Assembly: GCF_021608225.1 (NCBI RefSeq)
Contig: NZ_JAKIJS010000001.1
Coordinates: forward strand, 1,364,001-1,428,000
Length of the DNA: 64,000 bases
Direction of reading: 5' to 3'
Source: Pseudalkalibacillus berkeleyi
GTDB taxonomy: Bacteria; Bacillota; Bacilli; Bacillales; Fictibacillaceae
The notes under the pieces are model-generated. The model made no database searches. It had not been told where the DNA came from and worked only from the letters and a program-made list of their open reading frames with translations. Every line of letters starts with the position of its first letter. Positions within the stretch are counted from its first letter, which is position 1. Below, piece after piece: positions 26,015-35,402 of this stretch. A program made the translations under genes and the position numbers.

Positions 26015-26135
26015 TTCTTACACCTCCCATACATTATAACAAATCAAAATGGTCAACAGCGGTATTTTAGCCGTATTCACAACTTATTCTATCTTTCTAC
26101 TCGAGATATGTTGGGATTAAGCCTTTATCTCCATA

Positions 26136-26163
26136 AAAAAGAAAAGCCTCCAATTACGGAGGC
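26136..26163 (-). terminator. Terminator of asnS
   Basis: GCCTCC/GGAGGC hairpin (26146-26163) followed by TTTTCTTTTTTA on the minus strand, ten bases after the asnS stop. Confidence 0.85.
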
Positions 26164-26172
26164 GGATTCTCT

Positions 26173-27465
26173 TTATGGATATAAGCGATTTAACAAACGT
26201 GGGAATGGTATTGCCTCCCGGATGTGTTCGATGCCTGAAAGCCAGGCGACTGTTCGTTCAAGTCCGAGTCCGAATCCTGAATGTGGTACACTGCCATATT
26301 TACGCAACTGCAAATACCACTCATATGCTTCTGGAGATAGGTCATGCTCTTCATAACGTTTCTTCATCAATTCTAAATCATCGATTCGCTGGCTACCACC
26401 AATGATTTCACCATAACCTTCAGGAGCAATCAAATCCGCACAGAGAACAACATCTTCACGCTCAGGGTCTGGCTTCATGTAAAATGCCTTTATATCTTTC
26501 GGATAATTCGTAATGAATACAGGCATATCAAAGCTTTCAGCAATAGCCGTTTCATGCGGAGCTCCGAAATCCTCTCCCCACTCAATATCGTCAAACCCTT
26601 TTTCTTTAAGGAGTTTAATCGCATCATCATAAGAGATACGTGGGAAAGGTGCTTGAATTTTTTCTAACATGGAAAGATCTCGACCTAATGTATTCAATTC
26701 AATTTTACAATTTTCTAGTACCGATTTTGCCAAGTAAGAAACATATTGTTCTTGTATTTCAAGGCTCTCATCGTGTTCAACAAATGCCATCTCCGGCTCA
26801 ATCATCCAAAACTCTATTAAGTGACGACGTGTTTTAGATTTCTCAGCACGGAATGTAGGACCAAATGAAAATACTCTACCAAATGCCATCGCTGCTGCTT
26901 CCATGTAAAGTTGTCCACTCTGAGATAAATATGCGTCTTCATCAAAATAGCGTGTGTGGAACAACGTAGTCGTGCCTTCAGCAGAACTCCCTGTGAGAAT
27001 CGGTGGGTCTATTTTTGAGAATCCTTCTTTATTAAAGAATTCATATGTAGCACGAATGATTTCATTTCGTATTCGCATAATCGCATGCTGCTTCTTAGAT
27101 CGTAGCCATAAATGGCGGTTGTCCATCAAGAATTCAGTGCCATGCTCTTTTGGCGTTATCGGATAGTCTACCGCTTCATGGATGACTTCAATTTTCGAAA
27201 CGACTAGCTCAACTCCTGTTGGAGAGCGATCATCTTTTTGTACGGTACCTGTCACATAAAGGCTTGATTCTTGCGTGACTGATTTTGCGTCATTCCAAAC
27301 ACTTTCTTCTACTTCACTTTTCACAACTACGCCTTGAACGAATCCTGTTCCATCTCGTAATTGTAGAAAAGCGATTTTTCCGCTTGAGCGTTTGTTTGCT
27401 AGCCATGCGCCAATTTTCACTTCTTCGTCGATATGATTTTTTAACAATTGTACTGTGGTTTTCAC
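26173..27465 (-). CDS. asnS: Asparaginyl-tRNA synthetase
   Basis: A 430-residue class IIb aminoacyl-tRNA synthetase, the same length as in B. subtilis. It has an N-terminal OB-fold anticodon domain, motif 2 ([19 protein letters not shown]) and motif 3 near the C-terminus ([15 protein letters not shown]). The start is GTG at 27465, six bases after GGAGGG; the frame runs six codons further up but overlaps the SD. A plain sigma-A promoter lies at 27523-27551, and I found no T-box leader. Confidence 0.96.
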   Translation of the reverse strand: MKTTVQLLKNHIDEEVKIGAWLANKRSSGKIAFLQLRDGTGFVQGVVVKSEVEESVWNDAKSVTQESSLYVTGTVQKDDRSPTGVELVVSKIEVIHEAVDYPITPKEHGTEFLMDNRHLWLRSKKQHAIMRIRNEIIRATYEFFNKEGFSKIDPPILTGSSAEGTTTLFHTRYFDEDAYLSQSGQLYMEAAAMAFGRVFSFGPTFRAEKSKTRRHLIEFWMIEPEMAFVEHDESLEIQEQYVSYLAKSVLENCKIELNTLGRDLSMLEKIQAPFPRISYDDAIKLLKEKGFDDIEWGEDFGAPHETAIAESFDMPVFITNYPKDIKAFYMKPDPEREDVVLCADLIAPEGYGEIIGGSQRIDDLELMKKRYEEHDLSPEAYEWYLQLRKYGSVPHSGFGLGLERTVAWLSGIEHIREAIPFPRLLNRLYP

Positions 27466-27522
27466 ACTATTCCCTCCACCCAATAAGAACCTATATTAAT
27501 GATCTTCTGTTCAGCTTTTTAT

Positions 27523-27551
27523 ATTGTACATAATCGAGAGGCGATACACAA
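27523..27551 (-). promoter_or_regulatory. Sigma-A promoter of asnS
   Basis: TTGTGT (27546-27551) and TACAAT (27523-27528) are 17 bases apart on the minus strand, about 55 bases before the start codon. Confidence 0.65.
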
Positions 27552-27558
27552 CCGACTC

Positions 27559-28743
27559 CTATTTTTGGTGCTTCTCCATGAAGCTTCTAATACGATCCAA
27601 TGCTTCTTCAAGCACCTCTAGTGATGTTGCATATGATAAACGGACATTATCTGGTGATCCGAAGCCACTTCCTGGTACGAGTGCTACTTTTTCATATTCT
27701 AGGATAGCCTCTACCCATTTGTCGACAGATTCAAATCTTGTTAACCTAACTGCTTCTGTTACATTAGGGAAAAGGTAAAATGCTCCTTTTGGTTTTTCAC
27801 ATTTAAACCCTGGTATTTGCACAAGCTCGTCGTATACTTTGTTCAAACGTCCTTCAAATGCTTCTTTCATCTCTTGTAAAGGTTCTTGCGGACCGTCGTA
27901 GGCAGCAATCGCTCCATACTGTGCAATTGAAGTTGGGTTGGATGTGCTATGACTTGCTAAGTTCGTCATTGCTTGGATAATATCACGATCCCCAACTGCA
28001 TACCCGATTCTCCATCCCGTCATTGAATGAGATTTAGATACGCCATTAATGATCATCGTGCGTTTTTTGATCTCTTCAGACAATTGCGCGATTGATGTAT
28101 GTTTCTCACCGAAATAAGTGAGCTTTTCATAAATTTCATCAGAAACAATTAAAATGTCGTGCTCCACACATACTTTACCTAGTGCTTCTAGCTCTTCTTC
28201 TGAATAAATTGCACCCGTTGGATTAGATGGTGAATTAATAATCATTGCTTTCGTGTTTTCACTAATTGATTTTTCAAGCTGATCAGGTGTGATTTTGAAG
28301 CCATTTTCTTCTTTTCCTTCTACGAGTACAGGTTTTCCACCAGCTAATTTGACTTGCTCAGGATAACTTACCCAATAAGGTGTAGGGACAATTACTTCAT
28401 CCCCTTCGTCAAGCAACACTTGGAATAATGAATATAGAGCATGCTTTGCACCAGTCGTTACAATTACTTCACTTGGATCATATTCAAGCTGTTGATCTTG
28501 TTGAAGTTTTCGAACGATACTATTCTTTAGCTGGAGAAGACCGCCTGCAGGCGTATATTTCGTTCCTCCTTCTCGCATTGCTTTTTCTGCATGTTCAATA
28601 ATGTGGATCGGCGTGTTGAAATCAGGTTCCCCTGCTCCAAGCGCAATTACGTCATGACCTTCTGCTTTTAATGCGTTCGCCTTTGCTGTGATTGCTAATG
28701 TACTTGATGGTGTCAATGCTTTTACTCGCTTTGCTAAATTCAT
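27559..28743 (-). CDS. aspB: Aspartate aminotransferase AspB
   Basis: A 394-residue class I PLP aminotransferase that interconverts aspartate and oxaloacetate. The Schiff-base Lys is in NGVSKSHSMTGWRIGYAVG, and NSPSNPTGAIYS and YATSLEVLEEALDRI are typical. It lies between ypmB and asnS, as in B. subtilis, with 27 bases to ypmB. Confidence 0.95.
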   Translation of the reverse strand: MNLAKRVKALTPSSTLAITAKANALKAEGHDVIALGAGEPDFNTPIHIIEHAEKAMREGGTKYTPAGGLLQLKNSIVRKLQQDQQLEYDPSEVIVTTGAKHALYSLFQVLLDEGDEVIVPTPYWVSYPEQVKLAGGKPVLVEGKEENGFKITPDQLEKSISENTKAMIINSPSNPTGAIYSEEELEALGKVCVEHDILIVSDEIYEKLTYFGEKHTSIAQLSEEIKKRTMIINGVSKSHSMTGWRIGYAVGDRDIIQAMTNLASHSTSNPTSIAQYGAIAAYDGPQEPLQEMKEAFEGRLNKVYDELVQIPGFKCEKPKGAFYLFPNVTEAVRLTRFESVDKWVEAILEYEKVALVPGSGFGSPDNVRLSYATSLEVLEEALDRIRSFMEKHQK

Positions 28744-28770
28744 TTTACGACCTCCACGAATTAGAATGGT

Positions 28771-29271
28771 TCACGATTGTTTCATTTTATATGTTTTGAA
28801 GAACGTTCCATCATCAAATCGAATGTAGTGGAACGTATATTGATTCCCTTTGTTCTTATAAACAATTTCCCATACAGGCGTAAAAGAAGATGTTTCTTTA
28901 TACTTCTCCAACCCTAAATTAATTGAAATGAGATGATCGGGTTGTAACTCCTGTTGGACGTATTGGCTTACCTTTTGTTTACTCCATCCATCTTCAGCAT
29001 TAATGCTGACACTTTCACCTTTTTTGTCCAATGGTACGAATATAAATGTTTTCTTCCCATTGACCGTAGAAGATATGACATCGAAAGCCCCATATGATCC
29101 ATAGTAATGATTGGCTTCAATTACATCACTTATTTCGTAGTTGTTTTTCGCATATGCAATACTTTTATTCTGCTCATCTCCGTGTTCATTCCACACATAA
29201 TAATAATAAGAAATGCCAAGGATAAAGGTCCCTAATACAAAGATTCCTGAAAGCCATAATATTCTCTTCAT
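28771..29271 (-). CDS. ypmB: YpmB family protein (DUF5590)
   Basis: A 166-residue protein with an N-terminal membrane anchor (ILWLSGIFVLGTFILGISYYYYVW) and an extracytoplasmic part with PepSY-like/DUF5590 fold. Function is unknown. It follows ypmA by 8 bases, with AGGTGATAAA before the ATG, and precedes aspB as in B. subtilis. Confidence 0.85.
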   Translation of the reverse strand: MKRILWLSGIFVLGTFILGISYYYYVWNEHGDEQNKSIAYAKNNYEISDVIEANHYYGSYGAFDVISSTVNGKKTFIFVPLDKKGESVSINAEDGWSKQKVSQYVQQELQPDHLISINLGLEKYKETSSFTPVWEIVYKNKGNQYTFHYIRFDDGTFFKTYKMKQS

Positions 29272-29279
29272 TTTATCAC

Positions 29280-29450
29280 CTATGTACGATAGATGGTAAA
29301 TACCATTTTATCGTGATCTTCTGGATCTAGCGCTAACCCAAACATCATATCGTCGTGTTTCAATGTTCGATTTAACGCATCAACTATTTTATACAAGTCC
29401 GCAGAAAACTGAACTTTCACTGTTGATACAATTTCTATTTTGCTTTCCAT
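29280..29450 (-). CDS. ypmA: YpmA family small protein (DUF4264)
   Basis: A 56-residue protein beginning MESKIEIVSTVKVQF and ending DHDKMVFTIYRT, recognised as YpmA. Function unknown. The ATG at 29450 is preceded by GGGGTGATC. It is first in the ypmA-ypmB-aspB group; the gene before it on this strand is separated by 260 bases. Confidence 0.85.
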   Translation of the reverse strand: MESKIEIVSTVKVQFSADLYKIVDALNRTLKHDDMMFGLALDPEDHDKMVFTIYRT

Positions 29451-29578
29451 TACTTGATCACCCCATTATTTCTTCTTATTTACAACTCATAAGCAATTTT
29501 GTTTATGGGTAGAATATAGATATCAAACGAAAAGCAGTCATTGTTTGGCTGTATTTTTTCCTTCCCTACACTTTTTAA

Positions 29579-29617
29579 GGGTGACCCATTTAGATTCATC
29601 GGGGCACCCCTTTTTTT
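29579..29617 (+). terminator. Plus-strand terminator with no annotated gene in front
   Basis: Hairpin GGGTGACCC...GGGGCACCC (29579-29610) followed by seven T on the plus strand. All neighbouring genes are on the minus strand and the reverse direction lacks a T-run. It may end an antisense or small RNA from 29451-29610. Confidence 0.6.
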
Positions 29618-29710
29618 ATAGTTTTTTTGTAAATTTCAATCATAACCAAACAATAGCACTAGTCTAATCCTAGTTGTTATTTTCAACTATATCATAATGT
29701 ATTTCAACAC

Positions 29711-30619
29711 CTATTTCAAAACAGACGCCATTTCAGGTGTCGATAACGGAACTTGTGTAATTTCATACGCCTGATCATTCCACTTAACCATGACAATACC
29801 TTGATCATATGGCTTCAAAATTTCCACCCAATGATTATCCAATCTGTTCAATACTTCGTCACTAGGTGTATATTCGCTTTTTTTGAAGATAACCGCAACC
29901 TGTGGGTTGATATGTTGGATCAATTCTTCGCTTGTGCCAAAGTAATGACCGAATCCACCAACCTTAAGTAAAGAAATATTTAAACGTCCACTCTTAATAA
30001 GCGCATGATCTGCCTTCGCATTCGAAACACCCATAAACAAAAATGTATGTTCCCCATATTTCAACGAGATCGTTAGCCCCCCAAGATCATAATCTTTCCT
30101 TGACTCTATATAGGGTACAGTGAGGCTAATTTTGTTGAATATTTTCATCCTCAATCCAACTGTGAGTGCGTTTACTTTTACATCTTTCAAATCGAACATG
30201 CCATGAATATTATCTATCATCGTTTCAGATACATAGACCTCTTTCACTTTATTCTCTTTCAAAAGCCATTCAAGGTTCCCGGTATATTGACTCTCCATAT
30301 TCGTTAGAAAAACAGCATCCAGTTGATTGACGTTGAATATTTTCATTTGTTGCTTGAATTTGTCAATAGATTGTTTACCACCAGTATTAATTAAGATGCT
30401 TCGCCCATTACTATCTTGTAAAAGGGTTGCCTCACCACTCTCGAGTTCAAGAAATGAGACTGCGATATCTTTTTTACTCAAATTCAAGTCTAAGTCTTTA
30501 ATGGCATTGCCTTCCGTTTCCGTCGCCATAAAAAGAACCGGTTCATTCTCAACCGGAATTGTACTGATGACTAACATAAATAAAAATAAGCAAAACACCA
30601 TCAATGTCTTTGCATACAC
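29711..30619 (-). CDS. ComEC/Rec2-type metallo-beta-lactamase-fold protein, likely without metal site
   Basis: A 302-residue protein with an N-terminal signal/membrane segment and a beta-lactamase fold like the extracellular part of ComEC. Seen features are SFLELESGEATLLQDSNGR, ILINTGGKQSIDKF and LDAVFLTNMESQYTGNLEWL. Where active members have LTHxDxDHxGG, this protein has LTNMESQYTGN, so the metal-binding His/Asp cluster is missing. It probably has a structural or binding role. GTG start at 30619, seven bases after GGAGGG. It lies between dinG and ypmA, where B. subtilis has no such gene. Confidence 0.75.
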   Translation of the reverse strand: MYAKTLMVFCLFLFMLVISTIPVENEPVLFMATETEGNAIKDLDLNLSKKDIAVSFLELESGEATLLQDSNGRSILINTGGKQSIDKFKQQMKIFNVNQLDAVFLTNMESQYTGNLEWLLKENKVKEVYVSETMIDNIHGMFDLKDVKVNALTVGLRMKIFNKISLTVPYIESRKDYDLGGLTISLKYGEHTFLFMGVSNAKADHALIKSGRLNISLLKVGGFGHYFGTSEELIQHINPQVAVIFKKSEYTPSDEVLNRLDNHWVEILKPYDQGIVMVKWNDQAYEITQVPLSTPEMASVLK

Positions 30620-30677
30620 GAGCGATCCCTCCGATTGTACGGTGTTCTTAATGCTAGTGTATGCTGTAAGACATTTC

Positions 30678-33476
30678 TTAATCGATAAAGTATTTTAGGT
30701 CATCTAATAATTCATCAACGGTCCCTTGTTGGACAGGGACGTCAGGTAGTGATCGTAGAAATAAATTACCATATTTTGTTGTCACGATCCTACGGTCAAA
30801 CACAAATACTGCTCCTTTATCAGTAGAAGATCGGACTAACCGACCAAAACCCTGCTTAAACCGAATGATTGCTTGTGGGAGAGAGAGCTCCATAAAAGGG
30901 CTTTTCCCTTGCTTTCGTAGCTGTTCACTTCTTGCTTCGATCACAGGATTATCTGGCGGGTTAAATGGTAGACGAACAATGATTAAGCAGGTTAAGTCGT
31001 TTCCTGGTATATCGACACCTTCCCAGAAGCTGCTCGTGCCAAACAACACAGCACGATCTAACTGCTTGAAATTTTTCGTAAGTCTTGCTCTACTCCCGCT
31101 ATCAATCCCTTGACCAATCAGTGAAAAGTCTTCAGGTTCAGCGTATTCCTTAAAGGCAAAGTACGTTTTCTTTAACATGTCATAGCTTGTAAATAGCACG
31201 AGCATTCGGCCATCCGTTATATGTGCAATCCGATTAATTGAGGCTGCAATGGTGGAAGCATATGAATCCGTTGATACATCCTTAATCATTGGTAAATCAG
31301 TAGGGATCATAATTTTCGAATGGTTCTTATAGTCGAATGGTGACGGAAGTTGGATTGTAAGCGTGTCTTCGTCCATTCCAAGCCGCTTCCTTACAAAAGT
31401 AAAACGATCACGAATCGTTAACGTTGCTGATGTAAGAATAATACTATTTTTCTTTGCAAAGAAATCAGAAGATAACCGGTCTGAAATATCAATTGGCTGA
31501 TTGAAAATAGAGATCGCATTTTTGGCTCCACCAGAGTCTGTTTCGATCCAACAAACATCCTCTTCATTGTTGGATAAGAGCATATGGGCTAATGTATTTC
31601 GCTCTTCATCTATTCGGTTAATCAAACCTGTGTAATCAACAAGTATTCCCTTTTGCTGAACATTCAAATGCTCTTCTTTTTTTTGTGCTTTCTTTATCAA
31701 GTCTCTTAGATCTTTGAGTAAATCATTGATCATTAACTGGCATCTTGCGAAAACCTCTTTTAATTCTTGATACCAACTAGGATCTATTTGATCAATCGTG
31801 AAGCGGAAATTGATTTTACCTACCTCAGATTTTTTTTGACCTTTAGACGTGACATAGGATTTCATCATACTAAAGAGTTGGTCGATTTCCATCTTCAAAT
31901 TTCTGAGATTTTCAATAAAAGGTCCCTTATTAAACGCTACGTCTGCTGTTTTTAAAACCCCTTCTAGCTTAAGCAACATGTTCACGTTTAGATCTTCAGA
32001 TGTACCTAACCTTTCAACTAACCGATGGAAAGAAAAATAGTCTGTTTGAAGACCAAAATGATCACTTGCCACATCATCTAAATGATGGGCCTCATCAATA
32101 ATTGCTTCTTGGTAAGCCGGAATTAAAGCGTGGTCATTCACTAAGTCTGTAAATAAAAGGGCATGATTCGTAATAATAATATCTGCATCGTGAGCTTCTC
32201 GCTTCGAACGGTGATAGAAGCACCTCGAAAACCAAGGACATTTATGGTTAAGACAAGAATTTGCATCACTCTTTACTTGATGCCAAAATAGCTGTCCACC
32301 TGAAGGGAGATTCAATTCTTCAATATCGCCTTCCTCGGTCGTTGTCAGCCAAACGAGTAGCTGTGCTTTAGCTAGCAACACATCATAATTATTGTCATAT
32401 ATCTCATCAAGCTGCTGTTCAAACTTGCGTAAACATAAGTAGTGATTACGCCCCTTTAACACAGTCGCTTTAAACTCAAAAGGAACCATTTTCTGGAGTA
32501 ATGGAATATCTCTGTCAAGCAGCTGTTCTTGAAGCTGAATCGTATGCGTACTTACAACAAGTGGTCTACCCGTTTTTCTAGCATTGATTAAACCAGGAAT
32601 CAAATACCCTAATGACTTTCCAATGCCTGTACCTGCTTCAATAAGTGCATGCTGGCCATCCGTCAAAGATTGTTCAACTACGTCCATCATTTTGACCTGG
32701 CCCGCTCGTTTTTCATAATTCGGAAATGACTTTTCAAGCTGTTCCTCTATCGAATGATGTGAAATAGAATCATCTATCAATTCTTGGTCTAGTCCATTCT
32801 CATTCATCTTTTTTAGGACAAGCTGCCGAAACGTTTCTAAGAGAGGCTCCTCATCTTCAAGCTGTACGAGCTTCTGATCAATTTGATCTTGAACAAGTTC
32901 AGCCACATCACTATGCATCCCCTTCACAAGTGGTAATAAACGTTGCAAAGTGAGCAATGGGAGTTCGTTAAGCTTGTTTATTAATTGCGTAAGCAGGTGT
33001 CCGGTTGCTTCGGCATCACTATCCGCTTGATGTGGGTTCTCGTGCGCTAAGGACAACGATTCAGATAGTTGCGAGAGCTTATAAGAATCAAGGTTTGGCA
33101 TGAGCATTCTAGTGAGCTCAACTGTATCTAACATCATGCCTCTCCATTCAAAATAACCTGCTTTCTCAAGTTCAGCATTTAAGAACCCAAGATCAAATTT
33201 TATATTATGCGCCACTAACCACGCACCGTCTAAAATCTTTAATAATCTTGGTGCAACATCTTCAAAAAGTGGTGCATCGTCAACCATTTCACCATTAATG
33301 CCAGTCAATGAAGTGATAAATGTTGGAATGGGTATGCCTGGGTTTATATATGAGGAGAACCGATCAACAATTTCATTTTCTTCTATGACAACGAGACCAA
33401 TTTGAATAATTCGGTCTTTATTTTTAGGAGAGTGTCCAGTAGTTTCTAAATCTAACACGACATAGCGGTTATTCAT
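30678..33476 (-). CDS. dinG: ATP-dependent helicase/exonuclease DinG
   Basis: A 932-residue protein, equal to the B. subtilis length. N-terminal DnaQ-type 3'-5' exonuclease (VVLDLETTGHSP with the first acidic pair, and HNIKFDLGFLN), then an XPD-like helicase with Walker A (EAGTGIGKS, 280-288), DEAH (IIDEAHHLDD), and motif VI (QGFGRLVRS). Cys348, Cys408, Cys413 and Cys419 follow the C-x4-C-x5-C pattern of iron-sulfur DinG proteins. SD GGTGAAGGA precedes the ATG. Role in handling damaged or structured DNA is inferred from the family. Confidence 0.93.
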   Translation of the reverse strand: MNNRYVVLDLETTGHSPKNKDRIIQIGLVVIEENEIVDRFSSYINPGIPIPTFITSLTGINGEMVDDAPLFEDVAPRLLKILDGAWLVAHNIKFDLGFLNAELEKAGYFEWRGMMLDTVELTRMLMPNLDSYKLSQLSESLSLAHENPHQADSDAEATGHLLTQLINKLNELPLLTLQRLLPLVKGMHSDVAELVQDQIDQKLVQLEDEEPLLETFRQLVLKKMNENGLDQELIDDSISHHSIEEQLEKSFPNYEKRAGQVKMMDVVEQSLTDGQHALIEAGTGIGKSLGYLIPGLINARKTGRPLVVSTHTIQLQEQLLDRDIPLLQKMVPFEFKATVLKGRNHYLCLRKFEQQLDEIYDNNYDVLLAKAQLLVWLTTTEEGDIEELNLPSGGQLFWHQVKSDANSCLNHKCPWFSRCFYHRSKREAHDADIIITNHALLFTDLVNDHALIPAYQEAIIDEAHHLDDVASDHFGLQTDYFSFHRLVERLGTSEDLNVNMLLKLEGVLKTADVAFNKGPFIENLRNLKMEIDQLFSMMKSYVTSKGQKKSEVGKINFRFTIDQIDPSWYQELKEVFARCQLMINDLLKDLRDLIKKAQKKEEHLNVQQKGILVDYTGLINRIDEERNTLAHMLLSNNEEDVCWIETDSGGAKNAISIFNQPIDISDRLSSDFFAKKNSIILTSATLTIRDRFTFVRKRLGMDEDTLTIQLPSPFDYKNHSKIMIPTDLPMIKDVSTDSYASTIAASINRIAHITDGRMLVLFTSYDMLKKTYFAFKEYAEPEDFSLIGQGIDSGSRARLTKNFKQLDRAVLFGTSSFWEGVDIPGNDLTCLIIVRLPFNPPDNPVIEARSEQLRKQGKSPFMELSLPQAIIRFKQGFGRLVRSSTDKGAVFVFDRRIVTTKYGNLFLRSLPDVPVQQGTVDELLDDLKYFID

Positions 33477-33490
33477 TGTTCCTTCACCTC

Positions 33491-34020
33491 ATAAAGCAAA
33501 CTTGGCAAAGCGTAGCTAAGCCTTAGTTGCACTTATACTGATTTCTTACACTTTTCCACTACGTCGAACTTACACCTTTGGGAAAAGTTATCCTATTCAC
33601 GTATATAGAAAACTAGGCTCAGCCAAGCCTTGCGAAGGCTGAGCCTTAGTTGCACTTATACTGATTTCTTACACTTTTCCACTACGTCGATCTTACACCT
33701 TTGGGAAAAGTTATCCAATTCACGTATAAAGAAAACTAGGTTCAGCCAAGCCTTGCGAAGGCTGATCCTTAGTTGCACTTATACTGATTTCCTAAACTTT
33801 TCCACTACGTCGATCTTACACCTTTGGGAAAAGTTATCCTATTCACGTATAAAGCAAACTTGGCAAAGCGTAGCTGAGCCTTAGTTCCTCGAAAAAGTAT
33901 ACTTTTCCTTCGTGCGATGCCAATTCTTCCGTAGTAACAAGCTTGTGCACTTATACTGATTTCTTACACTTTTCCACTACGTCGATTCTACGCCCTAGGG
34001 ATAAAGTTATCCTAAATCAC
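33491..34020. repeat. Tandem array of 123-bp repeats
   Basis: The block GCACTTATACTGATTTC recurs at 33529, 33652, 33775 and, after a 49-base insertion, at 33947. The first three units have an exact 123-base period. Each holds an inverted pair ACTTTTCC/GGGAAAAGT, and the spacers carry AGGCTCAGCC...GGCTGAGCCT. The sequence AAAGCAAACTTGGCAAAGCG flanks the array at 33493 and 33852. Changes between units are few. The region has no real gene. Confidence 0.85.
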
Positions 34021-34116
34021 TTCTTCTTATTTTACGCTTCCATTCGGGTTTCTGCAATGGAGACTCCAATGAAACCTATAATCGATCCTACAAATTCCGG
34101 CTATCGTTCGCAAATG

Positions 34117-34145
34117 AAAAAGATCAATCCAATGTTGGATCGATC
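34117..34145 (-). terminator. Terminator of the pan operon
   Basis: GATCGATCCAA/TTGGATTGATC stem (34122-34145, with one G-T pair) and TTTTT after it on the minus strand, just behind panD. Confidence 0.85.
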
Positions 34146-34152
34146 TTTTATT

Positions 34153-34536
34153 TTACAAGATTGTCGAAGCAGGTTCGGCTGATATTTTCTCAATAATTCG
34201 GTTGTTCTCATCCATAATGGCCACAACAGGCTGATGCTCTCTTGCTGCTTCCTCGGTCATCATCGTATAGTTCAGTATGATGATTACATCGCCTTCTTGT
34301 ACAAGCCTTGCAGCTGCACCATTTAAACAAATCGTCCCACTCCCGCGTTCACCAGGAATGATATATGTCTCAAGGCGTGCGCCATTATTGTTATTTACGA
34401 TTTGAACCTTTTCATTTGGAAGCATATCTACTTCATCAAGAATATCCTCATCAATCGTAATACTCCCTACATAGTTCAAATTTGCTTCAGTAACTCTTGC
34501 TCTATGAATTTTCGCTTTCATCATTGTGCGAAACAT
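34153..34536 (-). CDS. panD: Aspartate 1-decarboxylase PanD (precursor)
   Basis: A 127-residue pyruvoyl enzyme that makes beta-alanine from aspartate for pantothenate. The precursor self-cleaves at Gly-Ser in [11 protein letters not shown]. The start [13 protein letters not shown] at 34536 is the usual one for the family (B. subtilis 127 residues); a longer frame from TTG 34557 is rejected. It is the last gene of panB-panC-panD. Confidence 0.95.
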   Translation of the reverse strand: MFRTMMKAKIHRARVTEANLNYVGSITIDEDILDEVDMLPNEKVQIVNNNNGARLETYIIPGERGSGTICLNGAAARLVQEGDVIIILNYTMMTEEAAREHQPVVAIMDENNRIIEKISAEPASTIL

Positions 34537-34553
34537 GGTTGTGCATTCCCCTT

Positions 34554-35402
34554 TCAATGCTGTTCATCAACAATTATATTATCAATCAATCGTACATTTT
34601 CGAATTTGTAAGCTAATGCAATGATTGTTTTTTGATGAAACGTTTTGATAGGTTCAAGGTCAGGGTACGATAGAATTTGGACATAATCCACATGACCATA
34701 TCGTACTTCCTTCAAACCTTTCAATAAATCACCTTCAACAACCTTAGGATCGGCACCATTAACAGCTTGTTCTTTCGCATGTAGAAGTAGCTGATACAAC
34801 TTCGGTGCCTCCTCACGTTCACTTTCACTTAGGTTTACATTCCTTGAACTCTTTGCAAGTCCATCCTCTTCTCGAACGGTTGGACATCCTATGAGCTCGA
34901 TAGGGAAAAAGTACGAATGTATTAAATCGTCAACAATCGCAACCTGCTGGGCATCCTTTAAGCCGAAAAAAGCACGATCAGGTTGAATGATATGAAAAAG
35001 CTTTGTTAAAACGGTCACGACCCCATCAAAGTGTCCAGGACGCTTTTCTCCACATAGCACATCTGTCCTAGCGTGAACTTTTAACATTACGCCATCATTC
35101 TTTGGATACATCTCTTCAATAGAAGGATAGAAAAGAAGATCCGTTCCATGCTCTCTTGCAAGTTGTTCATCACGCTCAAAATCCCTTGGGTATTGATCAA
35201 AATCTTCATTCGGACCAAATTGTAACGGATTTACAAATATACTTGTGACAACGAAATCACTTTGTTCTTTCGCATAATCCATTAATGACAAATGACCTTC
35301 ATGAAGATAGCCCATAGTCGGCACAAACCCAACGGTGTCACCTTGTTGCTTTCTTTTCCTCATGTATTGTTGCATCTCGTTGACAGTACGTATTACTTTC
35401 AT
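34554..35402 (-). CDS. panC: Pantothenate synthetase PanC
   Basis: A 282-residue ligase that joins pantoate and beta-alanine with ATP. The nucleotide motifs [11 protein letters not shown] and KSSRNVNL are intact, as are VPTMG and FGLKDAQQ. Its ATG overlaps the panB stop (ATGA), and panD follows 17 bases later. All three pantothenate genes are cotranscribed. Confidence 0.96.
   Translation of the reverse strand: MKVIRTVNEMQQYMRKRKQQGDTVGFVPTMGYLHEGHLSLMDYAKEQSDFVVTSIFVNPLQFGPNEDFDQYPRDFERDEQLAREHGTDLLFYPSIEEMYPKNDGVMLKVHARTDVLCGEKRPGHFDGVVTVLTKLFHIIQPDRAFFGLKDAQQVAIVDDLIHSYFFPIELIGCPTVREEDGLAKSSRNVNLSESEREEAPKLYQLLLHAKEQAVNGADPKVVEGDLLKGLKEVRYGHVDYVQILSYPDLEPIKTFHQKTIIALAYKFENVRLIDNIIVDEQH

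Noticed and set aside
27484-27558. T-box leader for asnS
   Set aside because: Only 75 bases separate aspB and asnS; a plain promoter fits there, but no T-box sequence or terminator is seen.
33630-34182. Frames across the 123-bp repeats
   Set aside because: They only reflect translation of the repeat, with stop codons set by repeat borders and no SD.
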